DNA of 64,000 bases from Dirofilaria immitis (lineage: Eukaryota > Nematoda > Chromadorea > Rhabditida > Onchocercidae). The DNA lies in assembly GCA_024305405.1 (NCBI GenBank), contig JAKNDB010000064.1, positions 1,612,001 through 1,676,000 of the forward strand. The letters run 5' to 3'. The position numbers and the translations under genes were made by a program. Positions within the stretch are counted from its first letter, which is position 1. Every line of letters starts with the position of its first letter. Below, piece after piece: positions 24,691-37,538 of this stretch. The notes below the pieces were generated by a model. It saw only the letters and a program-made list of their open reading frames with translations. It searched no databases and was not told where the DNA came from.

Positions 24691-26555
24691 AACAAAGACA
24701 AAGTCTTTTTCATTTTACTTTATTTTCAAACCTTTCATTTATTTAAAAAAAAAAAAATTATATCATTCATTAAATTTTTATCATTATCATGTGAAATTTT
24801 CATATCCTATTACTATATCTATAATACATACTGTGGAAAAGTTCAAAGTTCAATATTATTAGTTGTATAAAATAATATTAGAATAGTTTAATTGATACGG
24901 ATAATTTACGATTATATAATTTGAAATTTTTTTCCGATCGTTGAATTTCCCATCTAAAAATTAAGCCTGCAGCTATATATATGCTTACTACTAATAATAA
25001 ATTTTATTCTGTTACAATATATTTGTAATTTCTGTTTTCTCTCTCATTAAATTTTAATCAATTTTTTTCAAATAAATAATTTCAGATTTTGATTAAAATT
25101 ATATATATCAACGATACCTTCTTTCGTTTGTTTTTTTCATCAATCTTTTTTTTTTTTTTTTAGGGATAGTAGATAAAATAATCAATTTTAAGATGATTAA
25201 AATATAATCAATTTTAAGATGATTAAAATTTCTACTATACAATTACTTTTATATATTTGCTTAATGTGAGATATTTGTAAATATAAAATATCTCTAACTT
25301 ATAGAAACCAACATGTAGATGAGAAAAATTGATGTTATTGATGAAAATAAGAAATTGGGTACACTTGTGATATATTGCAATATCTAATGTCATAAAAGCA
25401 ATTAGGAGAAAGGACGAGAAGAGATATTGATAAAAATTAAACTAATACCTCAAAAAATTTCTTCGTCATCTTAATCGTATGAAAAAATTTTGTAGTAAAT
25501 CATTACACGATATTTGCTCAAACAAATTTTCAAAAGTTTGAATTTTTATAAATTTCAAATTTTACTTTCGCAAAAATACAAATTCTTTTAAAAAATTTTT
25601 TATATTTTAAGCTATAAACTTTTTGAATTTTCAATTATTATATTAGCAAAGGAAAAAAGTAAGTGATAAATTATTGAAATATATGGATTAGGCGAAATAA
25701 TCATTTTTGAATTTTTATTTAGCAATTTGAATTATCAAAATATAAATGATCCGAACTCATTTCATATTTTAACCAACTTATTGTTATTGATCTAAAAAAC
25801 AAAAAAAACATTTTGCTTATTAAAATATTTCAAGTTTAAAAAATTTATAGTTGTCATACGGTATGCAATATTTTTCATTATCAAGAAATCATCATCATCA
25901 TCCTTTAATACTCAAGAAAAGAAAAAAACTAAATCATAATTATGATTCAGCTTTTTAGCATTTAATTATTTTTTGATAATTCAGTTTAATTCGTTAAATG
26001 TTAAAAATTTCGGATGAGCAGTGTTATGATAATTTTATTGTTATCCGTTAAATAGGATGATGTTAATATTCAACAATTATCCGTTGAATCGGCTAAATAT
26101 CAATATCCAACGTATATTGTAAAAACAATATGTATTGCTTGTATGATATTAGAAATTAATATAACTATTAATTACTTCGTCTAATTCTACACCTTTGATT
26201 TGAGCATCGTAATTTTTTCATAGCATTGGCTATAAACATTTTAGAACAATAGTAATGTATTTAATTCAGATAATAAAGTTTTTAATTACTAAAAATTTTA
26301 ATGATTAAAAAATTTTTACAATTGATCATCGATAATTTAATAATTTACCGGATGAAAAAAGAAAGACTGCAATAAGATAATAATAATTTGTAATATCTGT
26401 AATTTGCCAAGGTTAATTTATCCTAACGATTTAATATTATTTTAGTAAAATTTTTAGTTTCGAAATTTTTCAAAATAAAAAAAACGGAAATCAAAAAAAG
26501 CCAAGATTATTTTTGCCACAATAGAAATCAAAAATCGATGAATATTATGAAAAAA
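24691..26555. other. AT-rich intergenic, nothing recognised
   Basis: Ordinary A/T sequence. Short homopolymer runs, an ATCATC patch near 25885 and a 16-bp palindrome AATCATAATTATGATT near 25934. No gene. Confidence 0.45.
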
Positions 26556-26559
26556 AAGG

Positions 26560-26650
26560 ATACCTTGTTTACATCTGCTATTCACCTGCCAACATGATCG
26601 GTACAATTAATTTTTCAAGGTCAACATTATGGAAAAGAATAGGATGAATA
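26560..26650. promoter_or_regulatory. Candidate regulatory cluster (TGTTTAC, CACCTG, TCAAGGTCA)
   Basis: Within 70 bp there is a forkhead-type TGTTTAC, an E-box CACCTG and an exact extended nuclear-receptor half-site TCAAGGTCA (26615-26623; the FTZ-F1/NR5A consensus). Motif matches are seen in the sequence. Function is inference and single sites can be chance. Confidence 0.25.
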
Positions 26651-27639
26651 GGAGGAAACAAGAAGAAATTTTCATCATTATTGTCCTAACTTTTTGCATT
26701 GAAATTTTTATCCTTTATTATCAAGCGGATATTTTTACAATTTATCAATCCTAAATTTTATCGTTTTTTTCGCATTCAAAAATCTTTGATAAATTCTGTC
26801 TAAAGATGTGTCAATGAAGCTATGTTAGTAATTAATCTTACCTTTTTTTTTTGATAAATTGTCATATCTTAAAAGTACAAGTTGACTGATTGATTTTTGG
26901 ACTACAATTGAAAAAATAGTATGATGAGAAAGGAGAAAGAGACAAGAAAGCATTTAATCAAATTTAACAATTTCCTCATTCACTTATAAATCTATTGTTT
27001 TTTTCACCACTTTTTATAATTACTCAATTCTATCATTATCATTTTATCATTAGCTATTAAAATGGTTCACCTAAAAAAAGTATATTTAACTTTCCCTTTT
27101 ATTTTGCAAAAATTTCTCATTAATTGAATACTTAAAATATATTTAATTACCAATTCTAATTAGTTTAGCAAATAATGTTGTAAAGAAATTTTTGTATTGC
27201 AAAAATGTAACTTCGAAATAATAAGTATTGAGGAAAAATGCAAAACTAAATTCTTTTTATGAGAAGATAAATGAGAAATAAATTAGTATTTAAATATGTT
27301 CAATTTATAAGTAAATCAAAAATACTTACCTTTTCTATGAAGTTTTCGTTGTAAAAATATTCGAATATTTAATGTTGTTGAAAAGTTAATAATCCAATTT
27401 ATAAGTTTCGATATAAAATGCCGGAATATTCCATAGTTATTCTTTCTTCTAGTACTGAAGTTTTTATCTTGGCCAAATGATAGTAAAAAATGATAAACAA
27501 ATAATAAGTAAATGATGAGGATGATGATAATAATGTAAATGATATCTAGAAGAAAAATTTTGCCCCTCTTAATTGTCCACGATTATATATTTATATCCGA
27601 GATTAAAATTAAATATTAGCAATGAATGTTTGCTTGGCG
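26651..27639. other. AT-rich intergenic, nothing recognised
   Basis: No ORF or repeat of note before the GAT microsatellite that begins near 27640. Confidence 0.45.
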
Positions 27640-27715
27640 ATGATAAATGATTATAATAATAATAGTGATAACGATAGGAACGATAATGATGATGATGATG
27701 ATGATGATGATGAAA
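27640..27715. repeat. (GAT)n microsatellite
   Basis: ATGATG/ATAATA trinucleotide tract that supplies the poly-I and poly-M ends of overlapping ORFs. Confidence 0.9.
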
Positions 27716-27800
27716 GCTAGTGCTGCTTGGAAGTGTTGCTGTTCGAGTGTGAAAATTGTACGTTCGGTTTTACTGCTACTTTCCTGCTCTTGCTGTCCCA
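27716..27800 (-). other. Possible minus-strand exon in a G+C-rich island
   Basis: This stretch of about 85 bp has near-balanced composition in an otherwise AT-rich region, flanked by a GAT and a GT microsatellite. The minus strand reads GQQEQESSSKTERTIFTLEQ and then QHFQAALAF, with an acceptor-like GGGACAG at its start. The segment ERTIFTLEQ faintly recalls the start of a paired-type homeodomain (RTxFTxEQ), but the near-invariant Leu16 and Phe20 are absent, so I make no family call. A non-coding conserved element is an alternative. Confidence 0.22.
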
Positions 27801-28030
27801 TATGTATATGTATATATCTGTCTCTGTGTATATACATATGTGTATGTGTGTGTATGTGTATGTGTTGTTGTATGTGTGTATATGTATGTGTGCTTCTGCT
27901 ACCGTAATACTACTTTTAAGAACTTCAAAGAGAAATGCCGACACCCGTTGTTTGTGATAAATTTCCATTTTCCGAATGATACGACACATACACACACATA
28001 CAAACATACACACATACACACACGCACATA
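27795..28030. repeat. (GT)n and (CA)n tracts in inverted orientation
   Basis: A GT/TATG-rich tract (about 27797-27893) and a CA/TACA-rich tract (about 27983-28030) are separated by about 90 bp of unique sequence. They are mutually complementary and could fold into a long imperfect hairpin. The several overlapping ORFs here are microsatellite artefacts. Confidence 0.85.
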
Positions 28031-28682
28031 TATCCTTTAATTTAGACAGACATTTAGGCGTACAGACACAGATATTTTTTCAAATACTTTTAAAGTTGAT
28101 GTAATACAACTTGAATGTCCTTATTTTTTTCGATAATTAAAATAGAATTAAATTTTTGAGCTAAAAAAGTTTCAAATCTTTTTCAGATGGAAAACTCTGA
28201 AGTATTTGTTATAAGAACCGATAGTTTCTTATAATAACTTGTTAAGAAATCAATAATGATTAAATGAAAATATGAGATATAACAAATTTGCTACAGCATT
28301 TATAAGGTAAGAAAATTTTTAAATATCAAAAAATTGAAAGTTCCTAACTGTGTCCTTCTCGAATTAATAGATGTCAAATTATGAATCAGTACAAATAGTA
28401 TAAACATTAAAATGAAGAATAAGATTTACTGCTCATTAAAGTAGCATCAATTTAAAAATAGGAATTTTCTAGTAGTCCAAGAAATTCAAAAAATTAGCAA
28501 TTTCGGTAATTCAAAAAATCCAAAAATTCGATATACGTTGCATATCATTTATTTGTTCGAGATTATAAGTGTAAAATGAATCGATTAGATATTAGAAGAT
28601 GAAGCATAACATTTTTAGGCTTTACATATTCGTGAAGTAATTTATTCATTAATTTTGCAAAAAAAAAGGTCAAATTTTGTTA

Positions 28683-28930
28683 ATGTTAAATTACGGAGTA
28701 TCAGTAAATATCCGGAATAAGTTTTTATTTACTTATCGAGGAATAGATAGCACGATAAATCATCATAACTGCTGTAACGTTTTACGGAAACAATGTCCTC
28801 ATCCCCAGATGGATCGATTCTAGGAGTCTGATATTATGCACCACAAAAGAGAACTATGGCTCAGGCTTCCATATTTTCGCGCTCATTCGCGTTAAGAATT
28901 TCTAACCATCACGTGGTAATTATCAACATA
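28683..28930 (+). other. G+C island with a 46-codon ORF
   Basis: The densest G+C part is 28785-28925. A plus-strand ORF runs from 28683 to the TAG at 28823, beginning MLNYGVSVNIRNKFLFTYRG and ending CPHPQMDRF. A second short ORF beginning MAQASIFSRSFALRIS follows at 28855. CGCGCTCATTCGCG is a small inverted repeat. No family recognised. It could be a small protein, a regulatory element or an ncRNA. Confidence 0.25.
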
Positions 28931-29880
28931 TCTTGATGTTTTTTTATCAACACATCTTGATACTGATAATCACTGGAAAATAACAATTTCATTTGCATTT
29001 GCAAATTTGATCTGATATCAATATTCACCAAAAACTGGTAATCTTCTTTACAAATTAGAGAGCTTCATTGGATACATTTTCAATATAATTTTCCTAGAGA
29101 TCTGAATACTAAATTTATTATCCTAATTTTTTGCGAATATTTTTTAAATATCTAGATATATCATAAATATTTTTAATTGAACATGTTTGATTATTGAAAA
29201 ATTTTAAAATCCCTGAAAAAGCTTAAAAAATAAACAATTTCATTAACATACGTTATTGACATTTAAAATACGATCAACGATTGTTAAAATTGAAATGTTG
29301 GGTAATTGCAGTCATCATTTTTATCAGATCATTTAAATTTAAGAAACTTTGCTAATGTCAAACTTATACGAGAACTAATACATCATTAGACAATTAATGA
29401 TAAATATGATAATGTTCTTCATAGTTTGTCTATGAAAAATCAACAAAGCTTCTGCAGGAAACTGAATTTATTATTATGATGATACAGCAATTTAAACTAA
29501 AATTATCACATCTTTATTTTCTTTATCACTTAATAAATGCTGTTTTTCTACATTTCAATTTATTGGCCAATCTTTTGATAATGTATTATGATTTAATGCT
29601 AAATTCGTAATGATTAATCGTTTTTACTATGGTTAATACTGCACTTTTTTGCAGTAACTTTAGAAATATTTTAAATAAGTTATAAAAAAATAAAATATCA
29701 ATATTATTTCTCATCAATATGCTTAGTTTTATTAAATTTCAGAATTTGTGTTCTAATTTTTTAAACGAACGTCAATATGATGATCACTGCATATATATTA
29801 TATTTGACAAAAATTTTATTTTTTTGATCACTCTCTCTTCCCTTTTTCTTCTTTTTTTCTTTTCTCAAAAATGCTGACAA
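28931..29880. other. AT-rich intergenic, nothing recognised
   Basis: No ORF, array or island. Confidence 0.45.
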
Positions 29881-30095
29881 AATGAGGTTCAGCGGATGGT
29901 GGTGACAGTGATGGGTGGTTGACGAGAATGGGGAATAATAATTGACGTTTTTATGAGCTGTTAAAATGCGATAACAAATGGGAATAGTGTATTGACGTTG
30001 ATAGCTACTGCTTCCTTTCTGATGTGATCATATCGGATTTAATTTTTATCAACCTGATTTGCGCCTGTATTTTTTAAAGGCCTAATTCATTGGAA
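29881..30095. promoter_or_regulatory. Candidate regulatory island
   Basis: Mixed-complexity sequence with a GGTGGTGACAGTGATGGG stretch and two TTGACGTT motifs (ACGT at 29945 and 29995), one beside TTTTTATGAG. No open frame. An enhancer is inferred from composition only. Confidence 0.25.
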
Positions 30096-30184
30096 TAAAA
30101 CTAATATTAACCATTTATTACTGCTAGGATTATTTGATTGCATATCTTAAAAAAAGTAACGAATGAAAAGGAATTGATAGAATT

Positions 30185-30395
30185 TTAGTTCAAGATAAGA
30201 ATAGGTCGGAGACCACCTTTGAGATGTTAACGATGATTGGGAACGCCATGTTGTCGCTTAGCATCAAAAGAAGTTTCGAAGACGACAAGAATATGTCGTA
30301 GTACCTCTCCTAAAAATTTTTGACAAAAGATACATCGAAGAATATAGCGAAATATATAGAAGTGCAGACGGACAACGGCAATCAAATAAACAACA
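30185..30395 (+). other. G+C island with internal duplication, decayed ORF
   Basis: A + strand frame reads DKNRSETTFEMLTMIGNAML then SLSIKRSFEDDKNMS before a TAG. Two segments of about 30 bp (about 30193-30223 and 30279-30310), both containing AAGAATA.GTCG.AG.ACC, are imperfect duplicates 86 bp apart. The mixture of protein-like composition and stops could indicate a decayed mobile element or gene fragment, but no family is recognised. Confidence 0.2.
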
Positions 30396-31690
30396 AAACT
30401 ATTTAAATTTTAAATGAAAAAAGAAAAAATTCTATGGTTGAAATTTTGTGATTAAATAAAATTCAAAAATTATATTTTCATATTATTTGATTGGATAAAT
30501 TTAGCATAGGAAGAGAAAGAAAGCAACTTTAAAGTTTTTTGATTTGATTTGATATTTGCGTTTTAGCAAAATAATCAAAATTATCCCAGTCATACTACTG
30601 ATAACATAAACTCAATACTATTCTAAGGTATTCCATGTCTCACTAATCCTCTGATCGATTAATTTAATTCGATAGTTAAAGAAATTACTGATTTAATTAT
30701 TACTTTTAAGAGATTCACATATGATATAAATGACTAGGAAAAGATATAAAAGTATCTGTGAAGAGATGATAAAATTGTGAAATTGGGAGTAACGGGAATG
30801 CGAGGAATTCGGCATGACTGTGCTTGTTCTTTTCAAAATTATTTATTCCGAACAAAAGATTTGATATTATGTAAATCAAATAGCTAATGGTACTGAACGC
30901 CTGATAAATGATTAGATTTGAAATTATTGTCTATTTATATCGTCTCAATGATTTTGCTAAGCTTGTTCTTTTCTGCGACCAACAATGTTGGTTTATTAAT
31001 TAATTAACACCGAAATGATGCCAATAACAAAATAAGTCTTGTAATTTATTGTTAAATTAAACCTAGAAAATTATGCATCTTTTCTTAAGGATGATAATGA
31101 ATTTATTCTGATTATCACAATTATCAGATACAGTCAGACACCCATCATATTTGTATCAGCAAGTTAGATGCTAGATATTTTATAGAATCATCAATAATCG
31201 CTTAAAATAATTCAGATGTCAGCTGTTTTCATCAAATTCTCAAAACAAATTCTCAACACAAAATGTCATGTTTCATTCGATCAATTCATACGATAACAAT
31301 GATATAATCATAAATCACTTAACTTAATTAAATGTTTTGCTATATGAAGAAAGCAATGATACAACGATATTAATTTGATGATCGTTGTACCATTTCATTC
31401 TTTATCCAACATATTATCGATTTTTAATTAGAACTATTTTAATAAGTAAGAAAAATAGAAAACGTAAGATTATTTCTTTCAAAATTTACATCATAATTAA
31501 CGTATAATATATTAATTTCAGATCTTTAAAATCTAAATAATAAACGTTTATTTCATAATAACATAAATTATCGATTTTGCAGATAAAATGATAGTATGAA
31601 ATAATTTTACGTTATTTTTATTACTTATATAAATCGAATGATCCCATTCAAAATGATATATCTAAAAGATCAGTTACACTTTTATAATAT
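30396..31690. other. AT-rich intergenic, nothing recognised
   Basis: A slightly more complex patch occurs at 30770-30840 (GGGAGTAACGGGAATGCGAG) without an ORF. Confidence 0.45.
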
Positions 31691-31776
31691 CACTATTGAA
31701 AGATAAGCTAATCATTATTGAAAGTTAAACTAATCATTATTGAAAGATGAACTAATCATTATTGAAAGATAACTAC
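31691..31776. repeat. 23-bp tandem repeat, about four copies
   Basis: Copies of CTAATCATTATTGAAAGATA with small changes. Confidence 0.88.
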
Positions 31777-34700
31777 ATTAGAAATGGATTGATAAAATTT
31801 CATTAAGAATTTCGAAAAGAAATTTAATTTATTTGAATCATAAATAATGGATAATTTATTCAAATATGAGCATTAAAGATAGTATTAAAAATATATTTCG
31901 ATAATATTTCTTTGTTAAATAAATTATTAAAATCATGCAAATTTTAGCTAATCATATTGAGAATTAATTGATAAGTTTTTCAAATATTCTTTCTATCTAA
32001 CATTGCTTCTTAACATTCTTTTCATTCATCGTTACCTAGCATTGATAAAATTTGTTAGCAAAATTTAATTCAAAATAATTTATTAATACGAATAATTAAT
32101 TAATTGAAAATTTTCCGGAATTTTGAAAATTAAAAGTTTTGTTTACAATTTATTTTACAGATTGAATTAGCTGAGAAAATTGAAAATTTACTAATTTTAA
32201 TTTCTTATTAAACTTATTTCCTAGCTATTGAACGATTAAATTTAACAGAGACTACTACTATTAGTTGATTATTCTAAGTTTCTCATTTTACTACAGTAGT
32301 ATGCAGCGAATAATATTAAAATAAATAACATATAATAATGAATTAGAAGAATATTTTTATTTTTCAGTAATTTCTATTAATAATTTTATTTGCCTAAATT
32401 ATTGTTGCGAAAACATTGAAAATGAAAAACAAATTTTGATATTTTGCTAAAAAAAAAAAAATACACCGATCGTTCTTGGGTTAAAAATGTCAATATCAGA
32501 AAATAATCATTAAAACATCTAGTACATTTTTGTTGATATAATAATTTATCAAAGTTGGAAAAAATTTTTGTTCGTCAAAAAATTAATGTCAACGTTATTT
32601 CTTTCTTCCTTTTTTTTTTTTTTATTTGAAAATTTTCAAATTTCATAGTTACAATCGTTTCATACTATTCAATCAAATGTTAAGTATTAGCAAATTGATT
32701 ATATGATAAGTGAAGATATTTAGCTTAATTATTGATTTTTTCCTCATCATCTATTTTTATCAAATTATTTTTGTTTTTTAGATTTATATATTATCAGTAG
32801 TAATTTTTTTATCAGTTTAGAATTTTTTAATTACTCCATTATTATATCAGCAAAATTTGTGCTAGATGTTTTAGCGTATAATTTAAATCTGAACATTCAG
32901 AAATAAGCTTAAATAAATATAACCAAAAATTATGAAGTTTCAATAGGTTTATCAATAGGGTTATTTAAATTGCAATATTTTAACTAATTATTTTAATAAA
33001 ATATTTTTTAAAAAAGTGATAAATTAAAATGTAAAAGATTAGATTATTAGGTGTTAACAAAAAAATCAATTTGATAAGAATGAAAATAAATAAATAAATG
33101 AAATGATAAAAAGAATCAAATAACATTATTACTTCTATTTCACATTTTTGTTTTTTTTTTTTAACTATTAATAGTAAATTTTATATTAATCATTTTTGCA
33201 TATAAATATTACATAAAATAATATATTTGCATAGTCTTAGGAAGTCGATTGATTTTGATTAAAAAAAAAGATTAAAATCGAGCAATTTGATTAGGATAAA
33301 TTAGTAAAATTTAAAATTGTTCAATAAAGGAAAATGATAAAATCGATTAAATGAGAGCGGGAAATGATAAAAAATATTTGCATAGATTTTAGATTTTAAA
33401 TAGTAATAAATATTCAAATGAATAAATCAATAATGAATGATCGATTTATCAATGATTAACAATAACAACCATAATCAATGAAAAAATAACTACATTTAAA
33501 CATTTTATCAGGAAAATGTTTTTATTATGATACGGATAGAAAATATGATTGGAAATTATGTATCATAGAATAGTAAACATTTTATTTGTAAAAATATGAT
33601 AATATTGTGCAAATTTTCCACAACAATATTTATACTCTTATCAATCTATTTTAATCAATTTTTTTCACAATTTATAATGATTATTTTCATTATCAAGGGT
33701 TAGTTAGCGAATAGTTATCAATGATAAAATTGATAAATTAAATATAATTAATACAATTTTATTACTTAGAGCTAAAAAAATTAATAAATGCTTAATACTA
33801 TCACTATCATAGCCAATATATCATAACAATATCATATCAAAGTTTATCACATTAAAATATTATCATAAAGAATTATAAACTATACCATTATCATATCGTC
33901 TTATTTGAAGAAGCTCCAACAAACAAGGCGTTCGTTGTAAAATTGAACGAAGAAAAATGATCTTATTTGAATTCTTCTACAAAAAAAAAAAAAAAAGTTT
34001 TTTCCACGATACTACAAAATTAATAAATCTTTGGACAAGGGATAAATAAATTTCTTCATACCATTCGATTTAAATATAAGCCAACTTTGCTTTCGTCCAT
34101 CCATCTATCCAATCTTATCAATTATCAATTCAATTACAAATTTAGAATTTAAGAATTGATTTTTTTCGCTTCTTTCTTGCTATATTATTTATACAAATGA
34201 TAAATAGCTAAAGTTTCTTTTATATTTCTTATCAATCAATGATCAGAAATTTTATAAGTATTTCATTGCAGAACTATTATGGATTAATATATTTCTTTAA
34301 TCTCTTCCGAAATTATGCTTTAAATTGATGAAAAAAATTTCGGATATGTTATTCGGTGAATTGAAATTTTAATAGCAATTTTATTGATGCTAGAATTTTA
34401 TGATCATTCAGAATTATTATAGCGTATATATAAAATTAAAGTTTATTTAGGAAATGATTATAAATTGATAATTTTGATAATTCATTTTTAAAATAGTTGA
34501 AAAATTGCAAGATCAATTGTAACATGCAAAATATGCAAAATGCGTACTTTTAATTATTTGTTTTATTTCTCTTTTAATTGCTATATTTTTCTTATTGTTT
34601 TATTATTTTTTCTTTTGTTTGTTTTTTCCATTTTTATTTTTATTTACGTCTATTTTGGATCTATTTGTTAGAAATATTTTGTTGAAAATTTTTTTGTAAT

Positions 34701-35575
34701 ATTTTATTGAAAATTTCAGATGAACCATTTCGAATTATTTGTATTTTTTTCAAAAGATAATGACGAAAATATCAATATATATCAATGGTTAGCTTTTTAA
34801 AAATTAAATTTCTTTTTTCTCTTTTATCTTTTATAATTGATAATTTTTATCAACGATAATTTTTTTTTAGGAATACAATTTAGTTTATTGATCAATGTTA
34901 TAATTAATTTTAAAAATTTGATTTTGATAAGTAAATTTAGGTCGAATGATTAAATTTATGGATGTAAATTTATGAGAAATATAACATTATATTAATGCAT
35001 GATAAAATTCAAGTATGATAAAATTTATATATCAAAAAGTTCAGGAAAAACTGAACAAGATTAGTCAGTAATTAATTTTGATGGTGTCAAAGTTCATTTA
35101 TCACTTCTCGTTCGGTTTATTGCTTTAGTTGCAATGGATAAAAAGTTCATTAAGCTTTTTATTTCTCAAATTTGAGAATAGATTTCATTCCTTTTACACA
35201 AAACACAGCCTTAAATTAAAATTTTCGAATTTTGATTTTTAAAAATTAAACAGTTAAAAATAAACAAAAAGTTTAATTTGAAGATTTAATATTTATGAAA
35301 TAATTTTACCGAAGCTATTTTCTAGCATTTTTATAAAAATAAATTTTGTACCTAAAAACTAATATACTTAATAATTGAATATAATAAGACCGATAAAATT
35401 GCATTGTATGAAAAATTCAAATTAATAATTTTGAAACTTTTTTTTAATATCAAAAAATTTCACAAACTATGACGAAGTGAATAATCAAAGAAACGAAATT
35501 TTCATTTAACAAAAACATTTCTTTGCAACCAATAATCTTTTTTTTTCCAATTCAAAAATACTTTCCGCTATGCAA
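31777..35575. other. Long AT-rich stretch, nothing recognised
   Basis: 3.8 kb without tandem arrays or G+C islands. It is poly-A/T rich with many TTATCA/TGATAA words. The only slightly complex piece is near 33905-33950. No gene supported. Confidence 0.45.
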
Positions 35576-35579
35576 TGAT

Positions 35580-35745
35580 TTATAATTCGCAGAGTTTTAA
35601 TTTTCGCAAACGATATAATCTATAAAATTCTCGACGTTTTAATTTTCGTAATTTTCGCAAACGCTATGATTTATATTTTACAAAGTTTTAATTTTCGCAA
35701 ACGCTATGATTTATAATTCGCAAGGTTTTAATTTTCGCAAACTAA
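35580..35745. repeat. Tandem repeat of about 40 bp, about four copies
   Basis: Copies share TTATAATTCGCA.AGTTTTAA and TTTTCGCAAACGCTATGA-like blocks. Spacing is irregular because one copy carries an insertion. Confidence 0.85.
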
Positions 35746-37440
35746 AAACAACGGTAATATTTAAATGAAAAAAATTTATGAATTTTATATATGTTTAGTA
35801 AAATGAAAGAAATGAAATTAAGTTTAATTTTTTTTTAATCCATTTCATTCATTGCTTTCATCAATTATAATTAAGTAATACTTTTATTTTTTACTAAACT
35901 TTCATTGCATAATTATGAAATATATTATTACTAATATTATGAATAAAAAGTTTTTATTGTTTGTAAAATTTAAATTCAATCAATAGGTATACAAATAGGT
36001 ATTATTAAAAAACTTAGCTAAATTAGAATTACCTTAATTAGTAAGTAAACTATTACCTTCTTCAATTCAGAAATAGAAAATTGAATTGCTGATTAGTTAG
36101 AAAGAATGATGGAAATGAAAATTTAAAAATTTATTCTCATTTTTTTATATTATCAATTTTTGAATTAAATGTATTTTGATTAAACAACAATTGGGAAAAT
36201 ATCACTGATAAATTATTTCAAAAGTTTACAAAGATATCAAAAATTTTAATTATTTTAAAAAATAGGCAAAATAAAACTCTTTTACTTTTTACGTTATTTT
36301 TTTGCGTTCAGTTTTTTTTTTTGAAATAATCATATGTTGAAAATATTACTTTTTCTTTATGCTTATTTAAATTCATTTGAAAAAAAAGATAATAAAAGAA
36401 AAAAACATAAAGAAAAATGATAAATTCAATTTTTCCTATTATTTATTTAATTATTTTTTGAACAATGAAAAAATTGTCGAAGAAAAATTTGCTTAAAATA
36501 TTTTAATTGTAAATTTATTTATTCATATTTTTGTGATTATTCAAACAAAATAATTAACATAAATAAGTATTTATTAGAAAAAACGAAAAATATGTTAATA
36601 TAATTTCATAAATTCCAAAAAAAAATTTTATTTTTTTAGAATTTCTCGAGAAAATTCAACTTAGGTTACATTTTCCATGATGGAATATTTTTCTGATAAA
36701 AATAACAATCATTGAAATTGTAATTTTTATCTTTAAAGCTATTTAAATCATTTTTGAAATCATTTAAGTTACGAAAATCATTTAAATAACTTTATTTTAT
36801 ATAAATTTTATTGATAAGCTGAATAATTTTCCAAATGATAATCTAATCGCATATCAAATGTTAAGAAAAAAAAATGTAACGAATTAGTTACGAAACAATC
36901 TTATGAATTTCATAAATTTCAGGAATTTTTCTTACAATTTTACAACGAGCCATATTTTTTTATCACTAATTTCTAATTTTGCTTATCAACAATTGCAAAT
37001 TCAATTATGATAAGGAAAAATTTTTTTTTAAACTGAAATAGTTGTAATGAAATGATAAATAGTATCATTACGATGATAGTATACGTTATCAGATAAAATA
37101 TATGATTATATATTTTAAGTAACGAAATTTAATGATTATTTATTTATATGTTAAGTAAGTAAATGCTTAAATTTTTACTGTATGGCTAAAGAATATGAAA
37201 CTAATAAGTAATTAACAATCACTAAATATTATATATGAATTATTGCAAATAAATAAATTTGAATTTATATAAGTTAAATAATATTATAGTGATAATATTA
37301 TCATGATAATATATGATGAGTAAATAAATATCGAATAATACTTATCCCTTAAAATTCTTGTATAAACTTTTATTTGCTATTTGATATAAACTTGTTTTAA
37401 TGATAATAAAAGAAAATTGATAATTATCAGTTTTGGTTAG
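35746..37440. other. AT-rich intergenic, nothing recognised
   Basis: No ORF, array or island found. Confidence 0.45.
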
Positions 37441-37538
37441 TTATTTGACAAATAAGCCCAGAATGAGAATGACATGAGTAGTGATATTAGAAGGAATATT
37501 TTGATGGAAAGATAGGAATAAAGTGACGGAATCCAGAA

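Noticed and set aside
27717..28040. Four overlapping ORFs of 76-100 codons
   Set aside because: Poly-Y/V/C/H strings produced by GT and CA repeats. Only the 27716-27800 segment is kept as a weak candidate.
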